Source: Hoyosella subflava DQS3-9A1 (GTDB taxonomy: Bacteria > Actinomycetota > Actinomycetes > Mycobacteriales > Mycobacteriaceae). From it: DNA of 64,000 nucleotides. This document shows, in pieces, positions 41,241 through 52,134 of this stretch (the first letter of the stretch is position 1; every line of letters begins with the position of its first letter). The notes under the pieces were generated by a model, which did no database searches, was not told where the DNA came from, and saw only the letters and a program-made list of their open reading frames with translations. Location of the stretch: NCBI RefSeq assembly GCF_000214175.1, contig NC_015564.1, positions 1,612,001 through 1,676,000 of the forward strand. The letters run 5' to 3'. Both the position numbers and the translations under genes were made by a program.

Positions 41241-42455
41241 GTGACTGGCCCCAGTTCAGCTGAACTGAACACCACCCCGAATCCGAACACTCCGCCGTCC
41301 GGATCTGTGGGTCTGGGAATCCCGGCTGGTCCAGCGCCAACTTTGGCTCCGCGGCGCAAGACGCGGCAGTTGATGGTCGGCGACGTGGGTGTCGGCAGTG
41401 ACTATCCGGTATCAGTCCAGTCGATGACCACAACTAAGACGCATGACATCAATGCGACCTTGCAGCAGATTGCCGAACTGACGGCCTCAGGATGCGACAT
41501 AGTGCGAGTTGCCTGTCCGCGTCAGGAAGACGCTGACGCGCTGGCGACGATCGCGAAGAAGAGCCAGATCCCGGTCATCGCGGACATCCACTTTCAGCCC
41601 CGGTACATCTTCGCCGCGATCGAAGCCGGCTGTGCGGCGGTGCGCGTAAACCCGGGCAACATCAGAGAGTTCGATGGCCGAGTCCAGGAGGTCGCTAAGG
41701 CCGCCGCTGAGGCGAACACGCCGATCCGCATCGGCGTTAACGCTGGTTCGCTGGATCCGCGCCTGCTCGCGAAGTACGGCAAACCGACCGCTGAAGCACT
41801 CGTGGAGTCCGCGCTGTGGGAGGCGAGCCTGTTCGAGGAGCACGGCTTTGGGGATTTCAAGATTTCCGTGAAGCATAACGATCCAGTCGTCATGGTGCGG
41901 GCGTACGAACTGCTAGCTGAGCAATCGGATTACCCGTTGCACCTCGGCGTGACGGAGGCCGGCCCGTCCTTCCAGGGAACGATCAAGTCGGCGGTCGCCT
42001 TTGGCGCGCTGCTCTCGAAGGGTATCGGCGACACAATTCGTGTGTCGCTATCTGCGCCGCCCGCAGAAGAAGTAAAGGTGGGGCACCAGATTCTGCAGTC
42101 ACTGAATCTGCGTCCACGCAAACTCGAAATCGTGTCGTGTCCCTCCTGCGGACGTGCCCAGGTCGATGTGTACACCCTCGCGAACGAAGTGACCGCTGGG
42201 CTCGAAGGCATGGAAGTGCCGTTGCGTGTCGCAGTAATGGGCTGCGTAGTCAATGGTCCTGGTGAGGCGCGTGAAGCAGACCTCGGTGTGGCCTCGGGCA
42301 ACGGCAAAGGCCAGATCTTCGTCAAGGGCAAGGTAATCAAGACAGTCCCAGAAGCGCAGATCGTGGAGACCCTGATCGAAGAAGCAATGCGGATCGCCGA
42401 GGAAATGGAATCGGACGGCGAAGGTGCCGGCGCGCCTGTAGTCACAGTGAGCTGA
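41241..42455 (+). CDS. ispG: 4-hydroxy-3-methylbut-2-enyl-diphosphate synthase
   Basis: IspG/GcpE, 404 residues; MEP pathway step six. TIM barrel with [12 protein letters not shown], and [4Fe-4S] ligands in [12 protein letters not shown] and [13 protein letters not shown] start 19 bases after rip1. It completes dxr-rip1-ispG. Confidence 0.97.
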   Translation: MTGPSSAELNTTPNPNTPPSGSVGLGIPAGPAPTLAPRRKTRQLMVGDVGVGSDYPVSVQSMTTTKTHDINATLQQIAELTASGCDIVRVACPRQEDADALATIAKKSQIPVIADIHFQPRYIFAAIEAGCAAVRVNPGNIREFDGRVQEVAKAAAEANTPIRIGVNAGSLDPRLLAKYGKPTAEALVESALWEASLFEEHGFGDFKISVKHNDPVVMVRAYELLAEQSDYPLHLGVTEAGPSFQGTIKSAVAFGALLSKGIGDTIRVSLSAPPAEEVKVGHQILQSLNLRPRKLEIVSCPSCGRAQVDVYTLANEVTAGLEGMEVPLRVAVMGCVVNGPGEAREADLGVASGNGKGQIFVKGKVIKTVPEAQIVETLIEEAMRIAEEMESDGEGAGAPVVTVS

Positions 42456-42569
42456 GACCATGACCGCGGGCATTAAGTAACGGTTAGGAAACCGGACTAT
42501 CACGTCTTCTCGTCGAATGATTCAAAGTTGGGCTACCGCTTGGCGCGTTGTGCGTGGCAATCTGGTGAT

Positions 42570-43406
42570 GTGCTGAAGTTGCTGGGTGCGAAGCCGCTGG
42601 GGTTGCGTGACACCCCAGCTGTCTTACGCGCGCTGGACTCGGACCCCATTGCTTCGTGCATGGTTGCTTCACGGATCGAGGAGTTCGGCGTCGATCCGAG
42701 GTTTCTGCGCGGAGAACTGTGGAGTCGCGGCAAGCCCGGCGAGTCCCTCTGCTTTTCCGGAGTGAATCTCATACCGCTGCTCGGCGACGAAGACGATATT
42801 CGGTCTTTTGCTGATCGTGCTTGCCGCAGCCCCCGCGCTTGCTCATCGCTTGTCGGCCGCGCGGAGCTGGTTCTGCCGCTGTGGGAGCAGCTCGAGGGGG
42901 ATTGGGGGCAGCCCCGGGAGATCCGTGCTGACCAGCCGATGCTCATGTTGCGGGGCGCCCCGGCGTGTTCACCGGACCCAGAGACGCGCCGCGTCCGTTT
43001 GGATGAATTCGAGCTATACCTTGATGCCGCCGTGAAGATGTTCATCGAGGAAGTAGGTGTTGATCCATGCGCGCACGACGGGGGCCGCTCGTACCGTTAC
43101 AGGGTGCGCAGCCTGATCGAATCGGGTCGCGCATGGGCTCGTATCGAGGGCGACACAATCGCGTTCAAAGCTGAGGTCGGTTCGATGTCGAATCGAGTGG
43201 GCCAGATCCATGGAGTGTGGGTCAATCCCAGTTTCCGGGGCTGCGGGATCGGTGCAGCGGGCACCGCGACGGTCGCGGAGTGGATCATCCGTAGTGGGAG
43301 GACTGCCAGCCTGTATGTCAACGGTTTCAATGGCGCCGCACGGGCAATGTACTCGAAGGTCGGGTTCACCCAGGTAGCGACTTTCGCCACCGTGCTGGTG
43401 GACTGA
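42570..43406 (+). CDS. GNAT acetyltransferase with DUF4081-type N-terminal domain
   Basis: About 278 residues. N-terminal half (LRALDSDPIASCMVASRIEEFG, ELWSRGKPGE) is the DUF4081-like part seen in Rv2867c relatives; the C-terminal GNAT fold has IHGVWVNPSFRGCGIGAAG as acetyl-CoA loop and YVNGFNGAARAMYSKVGF. GTG 42570 is supported by CAATCT six bases before it (leaderless). Substrate unknown; conserved position beside ispG. Confidence 0.87.
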   Translation: MLKLLGAKPLGLRDTPAVLRALDSDPIASCMVASRIEEFGVDPRFLRGELWSRGKPGESLCFSGVNLIPLLGDEDDIRSFADRACRSPRACSSLVGRAELVLPLWEQLEGDWGQPREIRADQPMLMLRGAPACSPDPETRRVRLDEFELYLDAAVKMFIEEVGVDPCAHDGGRSYRYRVRSLIESGRAWARIEGDTIAFKAEVGSMSNRVGQIHGVWVNPSFRGCGIGAAGTATVAEWIIRSGRTASLYVNGFNGAARAMYSKVGFTQVATFATVLVD

Positions 43407-43436
43407 CGCGCTTTAGCATCACGGCTGATCACACAT

Positions 43437-43442
43437 TACTCT
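43437..43442 (+). promoter_or_regulatory. Candidate -10 for leaderless map
   Basis: TACTCT ends seven bases before the ATG, with no ribosome site, the same arrangement as at tex. Confidence 0.45.
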
Positions 43443-43449
43443 CGTAACC

Positions 43450-44307
43450 ATGCCTACCCGTTCTTTGCTGAGCCCCGGTACCGTGTCGCCGACGCGGAAC
43501 GTCCCCGCGTCAATTGAGCCACCGGAATACGCGTGGAAGAAAACAGCGAAGGAAGGCAGCGAACCCTGGGTGCAGAGCCCTGAAACGATCGAGGGAATGC
43601 GCGTTGCCGGCAGAATCGCCGCTCAGGCCATTCAGGAGGCGGGCAAATCGGTGCAGCCCGGTGTGACCACGGACGAACTGGACGCGATTGTCCACGAGTT
43701 CCTGCTCGACCACGGTGCCTACCCGTCAACTCTCGGGTACCGGGGCTTCCCGAAATCGTGCTGCACGTCGTTGAACGAAGTGATCTGCCACGGGATTCCG
43801 GACTCGACCGTCGTCGAAGACGGTGACATCGTGAAGATCGATGTCACTGCATACCTGGACGGCGTGCACGGTGATACGTGTGTGACTTTCCTCGCCGGCA
43901 ACGTTTCCGATGAGCACCGTCTCCTCGTGGAACGGACGAAGTCGGCGCTCGACCGAGCAATCAAAGCGGTGAAGCCGGGCCGCCAGTTGAATGTGGTTGG
44001 CAGGGTGATCGAATCGTACGCGAATCGCTTCGGCTACGGCACAGTCCGCGCATTCACTGGCCATGGCGTCGGCACGACGTTCCACAATGGCCTCGTCGTT
44101 CTCCATTATGACGATCCGAGTGTCGACACGGTGCTTGAGCCAGGCATGACTTTCACAATCGAGCCCATGATCAATCTCGGTGGCATCGATTATGAGATCT
44201 GGCCAGACGGCTGGACGGTGGTGACGAAGGACCGCAGCTGGTCGGCGCAGTTCGAGCATTCGCTAGTGGTCACCGACTCAGGTGCTGAAGTACTGACGCA
44301 GCCGTAG
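43450..44307 (+). CDS. map: Methionine aminopeptidase (MapB type)
   Basis: A 285-residue type Ic enzyme with the Pro-rich N-terminal extension typical of mycobacterial MapB. Metal ligands: [15 protein letters not shown] (two Asp), GHGVGTTFH (His), FTIEPM and FEHS (Glu). Removes N-terminal methionine. Confidence 0.96.
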   Translation: MPTRSLLSPGTVSPTRNVPASIEPPEYAWKKTAKEGSEPWVQSPETIEGMRVAGRIAAQAIQEAGKSVQPGVTTDELDAIVHEFLLDHGAYPSTLGYRGFPKSCCTSLNEVICHGIPDSTVVEDGDIVKIDVTAYLDGVHGDTCVTFLAGNVSDEHRLLVERTKSALDRAIKAVKPGRQLNVVGRVIESYANRFGYGTVRAFTGHGVGTTFHNGLVVLHYDDPSVDTVLEPGMTFTIEPMINLGGIDYEIWPDGWTVVTKDRSWSAQFEHSLVVTDSGAEVLTQP

Positions 44308-44317
44308 GCGTCCGCTC

Positions 44318-45850
44318 ATGAAGGGTTCGCTGCTAATCGCCGGCACGACGTCGGATGCGGGTAAGAGCTTTGTTGTCGCTGGGCTGTGCCGACTCCTTGC
44401 GCGGCAAGGTGTGAAGGTCGCGCCGTTCAAAGCGCAGAACATGTCGAACAACTCGGTTGTGACGCTCGACGGTGGCGAGATCGGTCGCGCTCAGGGTCTG
44501 CAAGCGCAGGCGTGCGGTCTCGCGCCGAGCGTTCGTTTCAACCCGATCCTGCTTAAACCGGGCAGCGATCGCTCGTCGCAGCTTGTGATTCGGGGGAAAG
44601 CAGAAGGACAGCTGCGGGCGGGGGATTACCTGACTCATCGTGCGCACCTTCGCCGAATCGCGGCGGAAACGTTGCGCGATTTGCGCGACGATTTCGATGT
44701 CGTGCTGTGCGAGGGCGCGGGCTCGCCGGCCGAGATCAATCTGCGTGCGTCTGATGTTGCGAACCTCGGCCTCGCGCAGGCTGCGCAGATCCCGGTCGTG
44801 GTGGTGGGGGACATTGATCGGGGTGGCGTTCTCGCGCATCTTTTCGGCACTCTGGCCGTTTTGGATCCGGAGGATCAGCAGCTTGTGTGCGGTTTCTTGA
44901 TCAACAAGTTCCGCGGCGATCCTGCGCTGCTCGCGCCCGGTCTCGAGCAGATAGCGGAACGCACTGGACGGCCTGTCTTCGGGGCGGTGCCTTATCTCGA
45001 GGACATCTGGATCGATGCGGAGGACTCGCTTTCGAGTCCGGTGGGCCGCGTGGTTGGTATGCCGAAGCCGCCGATCGGGGATCAGTGGCTGCGCGTCGCT
45101 GCCGTCAGGCTCCCTCGGGTATCGAACGCGACCGACGTCGAAGCGCTCGCGAGTGAACCCGGAGTGATTGTGCGCTGGGTCGATGACCCAGGCTCAATAC
45201 ACGACGCAGATCTGGTGGTACTGCCGGGTTCGAAGGCCACAGTCGCGGATCTGGAATGGCTGCGAGCGACCGGAATCGCGGATGTGCTCACCAGGCGTGC
45301 ACAGAGGGAGATGCCCATCCTCGGTATTTGTGGCGGGTACCAGATGCTCGGCAAGACCATCCTCGATGACGTCGAATCGGGGTGCGGAAAGCACGATGGT
45401 CTGGGCATTTTCGACCTTGACATCGAGTTCAGTCCAGTGAAAACGCTCGCCGTCACTACGGGCACCGGAGAAGGATTCGGCGCGGATCTGGCGGTGACGG
45501 GTTACGAAATCCATCACGGTGTGGCTGTCCGCAGCGCCGAGGATCCACTGCTGCGCTCCGGCGATGACTTCGAAGGTAGCCAGCGGACCGGAGTTTTCGG
45601 CACGCACTGGCACGGCCTACTTGAGAACGACGAATACCGGAGGGCTTTTCTTGCGTACGCAGCGGGTCTGGCGGGACTCACTGGCTTCGTGGTGGCGCCT
45701 CACGTCAGTGCCGCCGCGGAGCGTGCGGCTCAGCTAGACCTGATGGCGGATGCGCTGGCTCAGCACGTCGATGTTGGTCGGCTCTTCACCCTGATCGACG
45801 ACGGTGTCCCGGGGCGGCAGCCCGTCCTTAGTTCAGTGCTTCGCAGCTAG
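44318..45850 (+). CDS. cobQ: Cobyric acid synthase
   Basis: CobQ/CbiP, 510 residues; amidates four side chains of adenosylcobyrinic acid diamide. N-terminal ATP-binding [16 protein letters not shown] and C-terminal glutaminase domain with catalytic Cys in [11 protein letters not shown] and [10 protein letters not shown]. Starts 11 bases after map. The end overlaps glpD tail to tail by 18 bases. Confidence 0.96.
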   Translation: MKGSLLIAGTTSDAGKSFVVAGLCRLLARQGVKVAPFKAQNMSNNSVVTLDGGEIGRAQGLQAQACGLAPSVRFNPILLKPGSDRSSQLVIRGKAEGQLRAGDYLTHRAHLRRIAAETLRDLRDDFDVVLCEGAGSPAEINLRASDVANLGLAQAAQIPVVVVGDIDRGGVLAHLFGTLAVLDPEDQQLVCGFLINKFRGDPALLAPGLEQIAERTGRPVFGAVPYLEDIWIDAEDSLSSPVGRVVGMPKPPIGDQWLRVAAVRLPRVSNATDVEALASEPGVIVRWVDDPGSIHDADLVVLPGSKATVADLEWLRATGIADVLTRRAQREMPILGICGGYQMLGKTILDDVESGCGKHDGLGIFDLDIEFSPVKTLAVTTGTGEGFGADLAVTGYEIHHGVAVRSAEDPLLRSGDDFEGSQRTGVFGTHWHGLLENDEYRRAFLAYAAGLAGLTGFVVAPHVSAAAERAAQLDLMADALAQHVDVGRLFTLIDDGVPGRQPVLSSVLRS

Positions 45851-47380
45851 AGACTGTTCCGCAAGCCGGAACGCGTCATGCGCTGCGTCCTCCGCCACGG
45901 CCCGGTCTGCTGGCACTAAGCCGATGCGGGTGCGGCGGTCGAGCAGGTCGCTTACAGTCGTCGCGCCCTCATGCGTAGCACCGAACACCAACTCCGCCAT
46001 GGTGACAGGTACCAGATCATGGATCGGCGTGAGTAGATCGGGATCTGCGGAAACGATCTCAGCATCTCGCCCGTATCGCCTCACGAGCCGGGAGGGTTCG
46101 CTCATGGCTGCGAGCGCTCGCCTATTCGCTGCACCGACGAGTGGGAGGTTGCGGGTCTGACACGGTCCAGCATTCAGCGCTGCGTTAGTGACCGCCGCAT
46201 CCACGGCGTCTTCAGCCATCTGCCGGTAGGTGGTGAGCTTTCCTCCCACGACCGTCACAACCCCGGTGCCGGAGACGAGGATCGCGTGCTTTCGGGAAAG
46301 GTCAGCGGTTCTTCCTTCAGAGGCAAGCAGAGGCCGCAAGCCGGCGAACGCTCCCACGACATCGGTACGGCGGGGCCTGGCTGCGAACGCGGGGCCGATG
46401 ACGTCGAGGAGAAAGTCGATCTCGTCTTCGGTCGGCTCAGGCACGTCGGGCACCGCGCCATCGGTCGGCTCGTCGGTGAGGCCGACGTAGACGAGCCCGT
46501 CGGGCTGCGGAAGCGCGAAGACGAAGCGATTCGTTTCTCCCGGCACTGGCATGGTGATGGCGGCAGTGGGATGCCCCAGAGTCTCCGAACGAAGCACGAT
46601 GTGGGTGCCGCGGGAGGGGCGGAGCGTGACGTCCGGATCGATATCGCTTGCCCACACGCCAGTGGCGTTGATGACCGATCGAGCCCTGATGGTGTGAGTG
46701 ATGCCGCTTAGTTCGTCACGAACCTCGGCCTCGGTACCCGATGCGGAGAGCACACGGGTGCGGGTGAGCACGCGTGCGCCGATCGCCGCGGCGGTGCGGG
46801 CCAGACCAACAACGAGGCGGGCGTCATCTTCGAGTTGCCCGTCCCAGGACAGCAGACCGCCGCGGAGTTCGCTTCGGTTGATGCCGGGGGTCATCAGCAC
46901 CGTTTCGTCGACGGAAAGCCTGCGCGGCGTGGGCAGGACAGCCGCGGGTGTGCGCGCTGCCCGGCGGAGCACATCGCCCGCCACGAATCCGGTTCCGGCC
47001 AGCATCCCTTGCGAGCGGGTGACTTCTGGGAGCAGTGGCAGGAGCATGGGAAGGGGCCGGACGAGGTGGGGCGCCGTTCGCGTCATCAGAATGCCACGCT
47101 CTACCGCGCTCTCATATGCGACGCCAACCTGTCCCTTCGCCAGGTAGCGCAGGCCACCGTGGACAAGTTTTGAACTCCATCGAGAAGTTCCCCAGGCGAG
47201 GTCGAACGCGTCGACGGCGACTACGGCAAGCCCACGCGAGGCGGCGTCCAGTGCGGCTCCCGCGCCGGTGACGCCCAGGCCGATGATGAGTACGTCGACC
47301 GTGCGGCCGTCGGTGGCTTCGCTGAGTTCGCGCTCCCGGCGGCTGGCGTTGAGCGCACTGTCTAGGCCGGTTTTCGTCAT
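45833..47380 (-). CDS. glpD: Glycerol-3-phosphate dehydrogenase (FAD, GlpD)
   Basis: A 515-residue FAD enzyme oxidising glycerol 3-phosphate to DHAP at the membrane. FAD site [20 protein letters not shown], then [16 protein letters not shown], and [16 protein letters not shown]. It is cotranscribed behind the TetR gene (ATGA overlap) and opposite the AgpS-like and DagK genes, all acting around G3P/DHAP and lipids. Confidence 0.95.
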   Translation of the reverse strand: MTKTGLDSALNASRRERELSEATDGRTVDVLIIGLGVTGAGAALDAASRGLAVVAVDAFDLAWGTSRWSSKLVHGGLRYLAKGQVGVAYESAVERGILMTRTAPHLVRPLPMLLPLLPEVTRSQGMLAGTGFVAGDVLRRAARTPAAVLPTPRRLSVDETVLMTPGINRSELRGGLLSWDGQLEDDARLVVGLARTAAAIGARVLTRTRVLSASGTEAEVRDELSGITHTIRARSVINATGVWASDIDPDVTLRPSRGTHIVLRSETLGHPTAAITMPVPGETNRFVFALPQPDGLVYVGLTDEPTDGAVPDVPEPTEDEIDFLLDVIGPAFAARPRRTDVVGAFAGLRPLLASEGRTADLSRKHAILVSGTGVVTVVGGKLTTYRQMAEDAVDAAVTNAALNAGPCQTRNLPLVGAANRRALAAMSEPSRLVRRYGRDAEIVSADPDLLTPIHDLVPVTMAELVFGATHEGATTVSDLLDRRTRIGLVPADRAVAEDAAHDAFRLAEQSLAAKH

Positions 47381-48027
47381 GGCGTCAGGTACCTCTCGAT
47401 GAGCTGGCGATACTGCTCCGAAAGCTCGTTGGCGGTGAGTGAATCTGTCATTGTTTTTCCGCTGAACACGAAGCCTTGCATGGCGGTCAGTACTGTGCGT
47501 GCAACGCCGCGCGGGTCGCCTTGCCGAAGTTTTTGTGCATCCTGACCGGCTTTGACTGCTGCTTCGAGGACGGAGAGCAGCGAATTCTGTGCCCGTCCAC
47601 GCCGGTGAAGGACGTAAGGCAGCAGCAGTTCGGGATCGACTTCCACGACTTTCTGGAAAAGGAGGTTCTCTCGCACCGCGGTAGCAACTTCGACGACTGC
47701 GGCGCTGACGTTTTCAGGCGTCAGGCGGTCGGCGTCGTTGCCTGCCAGAAGGTGCACCCCAGAGGAGTTCGACCACTCGCGCGCCATGACGTCACTCATC
47801 AGTCGCGTCATGTCTTGCCATTTGCGGTAGATGGACATGCGGGAGATCCCGGCGCGACGGGCGACATCGGTGAGCGTCGTGCGTCGCCACCCCACCGCGA
47901 TGACGCACTCGCGAGCCGCGTCGAGGACCGCGTCGACATCGATGCCCTTCTGGCGGTCGAGGGGGGGTCTGTCAGAGCTGGAGTGCTCGGGCGGGTCTCG
48001 TTTAACCTTGTGACGTTCGGTCGTCAT
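47377..48027 (-). CDS. TetR-family regulator
   Basis: A 216-residue repressor with the HTH in TTLTDVARRAGISRMSIYRKW. The ATG at 48027 follows TACAGT by seven bases on its own strand, so it is probably leaderless. Its start lies within the palindrome at 48026-48046, so autorepression and joint control of glpD and the divergent genes is likely. Confidence 0.9.
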   Translation of the reverse strand: MTTERHKVKRDPPEHSSSDRPPLDRQKGIDVDAVLDAARECVIAVGWRRTTLTDVARRAGISRMSIYRKWQDMTRLMSDVMAREWSNSSGVHLLAGNDADRLTPENVSAAVVEVATAVRENLLFQKVVEVDPELLLPYVLHRRGRAQNSLLSVLEAAVKAGQDAQKLRQGDPRGVARTVLTAMQGFVFSGKTMTDSLTANELSEQYRQLIERYLTP

Positions 48028-48046
48028 GTGTAACACTGTAACACAT
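48026..48046. promoter_or_regulatory. Palindromic operator between tetR and agpS-like gene
   Basis: ATGTGTAAC-A-CTGTAACACAT type 21-bp imperfect palindrome (three mismatches including the centre), also readable as a GTAACAC-T-GTAACAC direct repeat. It spans the whole 17-base gap and both start codons, and overlaps the -10 of tetR. Confidence 0.65.
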
Positions 48047-49631
48047 GGCAGAATTGATGCACTGGTCCCGCTGGGGCGACCCAGCCCACCGCACCGAACT
48101 CCCCGAGTCCGCGTGGAAGCTGCTCGAACTAGCGTTCGGTCCGCCACGTGAGACGCCCGCGGTACCGTTCGAGTCCCTCGCACTGTCGCCCCCGGCGCTG
48201 CCGCCAGAAGTGCTCAGTGCATTTCAGGAGTTGCTTGGTGCCGGCAACGTCCTTCTCGATGACACGGCTCGTGTGCAGCACACACGCGGCAAGTCCACTC
48301 CCGACCTGCTCAAGATCCGGGGTGGCGACCTCGCCGATGCCCCCGACGCGGTTCTGCGGCCCGGCAGTCACAGCGACGTCACTAAGGTCCTGGAGCTGTG
48401 CGCTGAGCACCGCGTCGCGGTGGTTCCGTTCGGTGGCGGCACCTCGGTGGTCGGAGGACTTGCGGCACGTCGGGACGGTTTCGGCGGTGTGGTCACACTC
48501 GACATGGCACGGCTAGACCGCCTGGTCAGTGTCGACAAACTCGCTGGGGTTGCCACACTCGAGGCGGGGCTGCTTGGGCCGCGCGCTGAGGAACTTCTGG
48601 CCGCTGAGGGCTTTACACTCGGGCATTTCCCACAGTCTTTCGAGTACGCAAGCATCGGCGGTTTCGCGGCGACCCGGTCGAGTGGGCAAGCCTCGTCGGG
48701 GTACGGACGGTTCGACGCGATGGTCGTGGGCCTCAAAGTCGCGACGCCGATCGGCACCCTCGTTCTGGGCTCGGCGCCGGCGAACGCTGCCGGACCCGAC
48801 CTCCGCCAACTCGTTCTGGGGTCTGAGGGTGCATTCGGCGTTATTACTGAAGTTACCCTTCGCGTACATCCCGTGCCCGACGTGCGCATCTACGAGACGT
48901 GGCGGTTCGGGTCCTTCGCTGCGGGCCGCGACGCCATGCGCAAGCTCACTCAGGATGGCCTGCGGCCGACAGTGATCCGATTATCGGACGAGGCCGAGAC
49001 AGCGATCAACTTGGCGAAACCATCCGAAGTTGGCAGTTCCTCGACGGGCGGGTGTCTGATGGTTGCCGGTTATGAGGGAGCGGAGGAGCATGTGGCGCGG
49101 ATCCGTGGCGCGGTCACAGCCGAACTCACGGCGCGCGGCGGTGAAGCGCTCGGCGCTGAGGATGGGCAGCAATGGGCGGACGGCCGCTTCCACGGGCCCT
49201 ATCTCCGGGACGTGTTACTCGACCACGGTGTACTCGTTGAGACGCTCGAGACCGCCACCTTCTGGTCGAATATGGACGCCCTCTATAGCAGCGTGAAGTC
49301 AGCGATCGAGTCGTCGCTCAGCGATCAGGGAACCCCAGCGATCGTGCTATGCCACATTTCGCACGTGTACGAGACCGGCGCATCGCTGTACTTCACAGTG
49401 GCCGCACGACAGCTGGATGACCCGCTCTCCCAGTGGAAAAAAGCGAAACAGGCAGCGTCGGATGCGATGATCGCAAGCGGTGCCACGATCACTCACCACC
49501 ATGCGATCGGCAGAGACCATAAGCCATGGTTCGCGCAGGAAATCGGACCAGTGGGAGTCGACATCCTGCGTGCAGTGAAGGGCCGGGTCGATCCCGCGGG
49601 CATCTTGAACCCGGGGGTACTCATCCCATGA
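48045..49631 (+). CDS. FAD-binding oxidase, alkyl-DHAP synthase-like (AgpS)
   Basis: A 528-residue FAD_binding_4 enzyme. VVPFGGGTSVVGG, HFPQSFEYASIGGFAATRSSG, GSEGAFGVITEVTLRVH and the C-terminal HHHAIGRDH match alkyldihydroxyacetonephosphate synthases (Rv3107c-like). Eukaryotic AgpS swaps the acyl group of acyl-DHAP for an alkyl chain; whether this enzyme makes ether lipids is untested. ATG 48045 or 48057 may be the start; homologues begin near the latter (MHWSRWGDP). Confidence 0.87.
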   Translation: MAELMHWSRWGDPAHRTELPESAWKLLELAFGPPRETPAVPFESLALSPPALPPEVLSAFQELLGAGNVLLDDTARVQHTRGKSTPDLLKIRGGDLADAPDAVLRPGSHSDVTKVLELCAEHRVAVVPFGGGTSVVGGLAARRDGFGGVVTLDMARLDRLVSVDKLAGVATLEAGLLGPRAEELLAAEGFTLGHFPQSFEYASIGGFAATRSSGQASSGYGRFDAMVVGLKVATPIGTLVLGSAPANAAGPDLRQLVLGSEGAFGVITEVTLRVHPVPDVRIYETWRFGSFAAGRDAMRKLTQDGLRPTVIRLSDEAETAINLAKPSEVGSSSTGGCLMVAGYEGAEEHVARIRGAVTAELTARGGEALGAEDGQQWADGRFHGPYLRDVLLDHGVLVETLETATFWSNMDALYSSVKSAIESSLSDQGTPAIVLCHISHVYETGASLYFTVAARQLDDPLSQWKKAKQAASDAMIASGATITHHHAIGRDHKPWFAQEIGPVGVDILRAVKGRVDPAGILNPGVLIP

Positions 49632-50494
49632 GGTCGTTCCACATGCTTGTTAACCCCGCATCTGGTGGTGGCAGCGCAATCGAGGCGGTGAAGCCGGTGG
49701 CAGAACGTCTCAGAGACGCAGGCGCGAACGTCACCGTCACGTACAGCACCGGCAAAGCGCGATCCCGGGAAATGATTCCTGACTCTGTCTCGCGCGGAGA
49801 GGTGATTGTGGCGGTGGGCGGTGATGGAATGGTCGGTTCCCTTGCGGGGGCGGTGGCCAAAACAGGGGGAACGCTGGGCATTGTCCCCACCGGGCGCGGG
49901 AACGACTTCGCGCGGCAGTTGGGTTTGCCGAAAGACCCAGAAGGCGTCGCCCGCGTCCTGCTCGACGGGAAGCCGCAGCCAGTCGACATCATCGAAGCGG
50001 CGGGGGAGACGGTTGTCGGCAGTGTGTACGCCGGTGTCGATTCTCTCGCGTCGGCTCTCGTTGACAGAGCCCAATGGCTGCCGCGTCCGCTGCAATACCC
50101 ATATGCGGCGGTCCGGGCTCTTGCGACCTTTCCGCCACAGCGGTATGTCGTGACAGTGGACGGCAACCGGAGCCGATTCACGGGTTGCACTGTCGTAGTG
50201 GCGAACTCAGGATTCTATGGCAGCGGGATGCATGTCGCTCCCCGCGCGGATCCCACCGATGGATTGCTCGATGTGGTGATGATCGCCGCCTCGTCGCGGA
50301 TACGGCTCATTGCGGCGATGCCGACTGTGTACAAGGGCACACACCTCGGCCGCCCCGAGGTGATCTGGGTGCGAGGCAAAGAAGTCACAATTGAGTGCGA
50401 AGGATCGGTCGACGCATACGGGGACGGCGATTGGCTTGCACCGCTCCCCGTAACGGCGACAGTCCGGGAGCATGCGTTGCAGGTTATGCGCTAA
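49628..50494 (+). CDS. Diacylglycerol kinase family lipid kinase
   Basis: A 288-residue DagK/YegS-fold kinase. MLVNPASGGG, VAVGGDGMVGSL, and PTGRGNDFAR are the nucleotide and catalytic motifs; C-terminal beta-sandwich follows. ATGA overlap with the AgpS-like gene links it to the same transcript. Likely phosphorylates diacylglycerol; other lipid substrates are possible. Confidence 0.93.
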   Translation: MRSFHMLVNPASGGGSAIEAVKPVAERLRDAGANVTVTYSTGKARSREMIPDSVSRGEVIVAVGGDGMVGSLAGAVAKTGGTLGIVPTGRGNDFARQLGLPKDPEGVARVLLDGKPQPVDIIEAAGETVVGSVYAGVDSLASALVDRAQWLPRPLQYPYAAVRALATFPPQRYVVTVDGNRSRFTGCTVVVANSGFYGSGMHVAPRADPTDGLLDVVMIAASSRIRLIAAMPTVYKGTHLGRPEVIWVRGKEVTIECEGSVDAYGDGDWLAPLPVTATVREHALQVMR

Positions 50495-50530
50495 CGGACC
50501 CTCGTCGGCCGAGCGCGTGACCGAAGGAGC

Positions 50531-51256
50531 TCAGACGGGCGATCTACGCGTGATGGCGTAGGCAGCGATCCCTGCCGTCAGAGCGACCAGCGCTGGGCCA
50601 GCCAGCACACTCGTCTCGAGCGGGATGTCGTTCAGCCACTGCCAGATGGTGGGCCACCAGCCCTGCCAGATGGTAACGACCGTAACCAAACCGCCAAGCA
50701 GCACGAGCGTGAGTGCGACGCTCCACACCCCGGTGGTGTTCCAGCGCTGGTAGACGGCGCCGAAGAACATTCCGAGGACGCCGCCCGTCATGATCACGAG
50801 TGGGACCAGTGTCCACTGCGCGATGGGGGCGACGGGAACCATCGCGGGCACCCGGAAGAAGGTGAATTCCTGACCCCAGCCGCCGGTGACCTCCTCAAGG
50901 AAAGCCATGAACCCCGTCGCGAGCGACAGAATCAGGCTCAGCACGGCGAGGTACAGGAGCGTGCTGTGGAAGAAGGCACGCCTGGTTAGCCCGAGGCTGA
51001 GCGCGAATGGCAAGGTCTGCGCTAACGCCTGCACCCCGAATACGAACAGGAAGATCGAGAGCACGATCGGCGTAGACGTGTTGATCTCGGCGCTTGGATC
51101 GCTGATTGCGAGAATGATCGCGTACTGGACCACGAAGATTGCGCTGAGAATCGCCGCGATCCACAGAACCAGCTGCGGCAGGGTAGCGGTGTGCAGGTGC
51201 ATCGACCGCAGGATGCGCTGGTTGGCCGACGTGCGGGTGAGTGTGATAGTTGTCAT
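50531..51256 (-). CDS. ABC transporter permease-like membrane protein
   Basis: A 241-residue protein with six hydrophobic segments and no recognisable signature. It follows an ABC ATPase with the two starts and stops overlapping, so it is the membrane partner of that ATPase. Substrate unknown. Confidence 0.8.
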   Translation of the reverse strand: MTTITLTRTSANQRILRSMHLHTATLPQLVLWIAAILSAIFVVQYAIILAISDPSAEINTSTPIVLSIFLFVFGVQALAQTLPFALSLGLTRRAFFHSTLLYLAVLSLILSLATGFMAFLEEVTGGWGQEFTFFRVPAMVPVAPIAQWTLVPLVIMTGGVLGMFFGAVYQRWNTTGVWSVALTLVLLGGLVTVVTIWQGWWPTIWQWLNDIPLETSVLAGPALVALTAGIAAYAITRRSPV

Positions 51257-52134
51257 TACGCTGCCCCCTTTGTGGTGGTGTGAACGACCAGTTGCTGCAA
51301 TGACACGGGCTCAACGGTGAGCCCGCCGCGATGCGCGTCAGCCTTCCGCAATTCGCTGAAGGAGAGTTCGGCTGTCACTCTGGCCTGGGTGCCAAGCGTT
51401 TCCCGGGCCAGAACGGGTGCGGGACCGACGAATTCCGCGACTGACGAGGCTTCTCCGGTAACCACCGTTGCGCGGGACCGCAGGTTATCGGCCGAATCAT
51501 CGAGCAAAATTCTCCCTTTGTCGATGACGATGACGTGCTCAATCAGGTTGCTCACTTCATCAATCAGATGCGTGGAGAGCACCACCGTGCGGGGATGTTC
51601 CGCGTAGTCGGCGAGAAGCCGGTCGTAGAACATGTGCCTGGCCACGGCATCGAGGCCGAGATACGGTTCATCGAAAAATGTCAGCGGCGCGCGGGAGGCG
51701 AGTCCGACGATGACACCGAGTGCGGACAGCATGCCGCGCGATAGTTTCTTGACCTTTCGCTTGAGGGGCAGCTGAAAGTCGTCGAGCAAGATATCTGCCA
51801 GATTCTGGTCCCAATGGGGGAGTAGGTAGCTCGCAGTGGACAGCACGTGCTTGACGGTGTAGTCGTCTGGGTACTTCTGGCTTTCCCGGATGAAGCTGAT
51901 CTGTGACAGGACACCGGCGTTCTCGAGTGGCGTTTCACCGAGTACTTCCACTGAACCGCTGGTGAGGAATTCCTGGCCAGTCATGACGCGCATCAGGGTG
52001 GTCTTGCCAGCACCGTTGCGGCCAAGGAGTCCGTGAATAGTGTTGGGCTTTAATTCGAAGCTCACGTCGTCGAGTGCCAGCACGGAGCCAAATTTCTTGG
52101 TCACGGCCCGGCAGCGTGCGGCGGGTGCGGTCAT
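51256..52134 (-). CDS. ABC transporter ATP-binding protein
   Basis: A 292-residue ABC ATPase. Walker A LGRNGAGKTTLM, signature region KKLSRGMLSALGV (LSRGM in place of LSGGQ), Walker B PLTFFDEPYLGLD, and switch histidine VLSTHLIDE. Middle gene of ytrA-type regulator, ATPase, permease; overlaps both neighbours. YtrAB-type systems are often induced by cell-wall antibiotics; here that is inference. Confidence 0.92.
   Translation of the reverse strand: MTAPAARCRAVTKKFGSVLALDDVSFELKPNTIHGLLGRNGAGKTTLMRVMTGQEFLTSGSVEVLGETPLENAGVLSQISFIRESQKYPDDYTVKHVLSTASYLLPHWDQNLADILLDDFQLPLKRKVKKLSRGMLSALGVIVGLASRAPLTFFDEPYLGLDAVARHMFYDRLLADYAEHPRTVVLSTHLIDEVSNLIEHVIVIDKGRILLDDSADNLRSRATVVTGEASSVAEFVGPAPVLARETLGTQARVTAELSFSELRKADAHRGGLTVEPVSLQQLVVHTTTKGAA

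Noticed and set aside
47155-47165. GTGGACAA as further DnaA box within glpD
   Set aside because: One mismatch to the consensus and inside a coding sequence; not distinguishable from chance.
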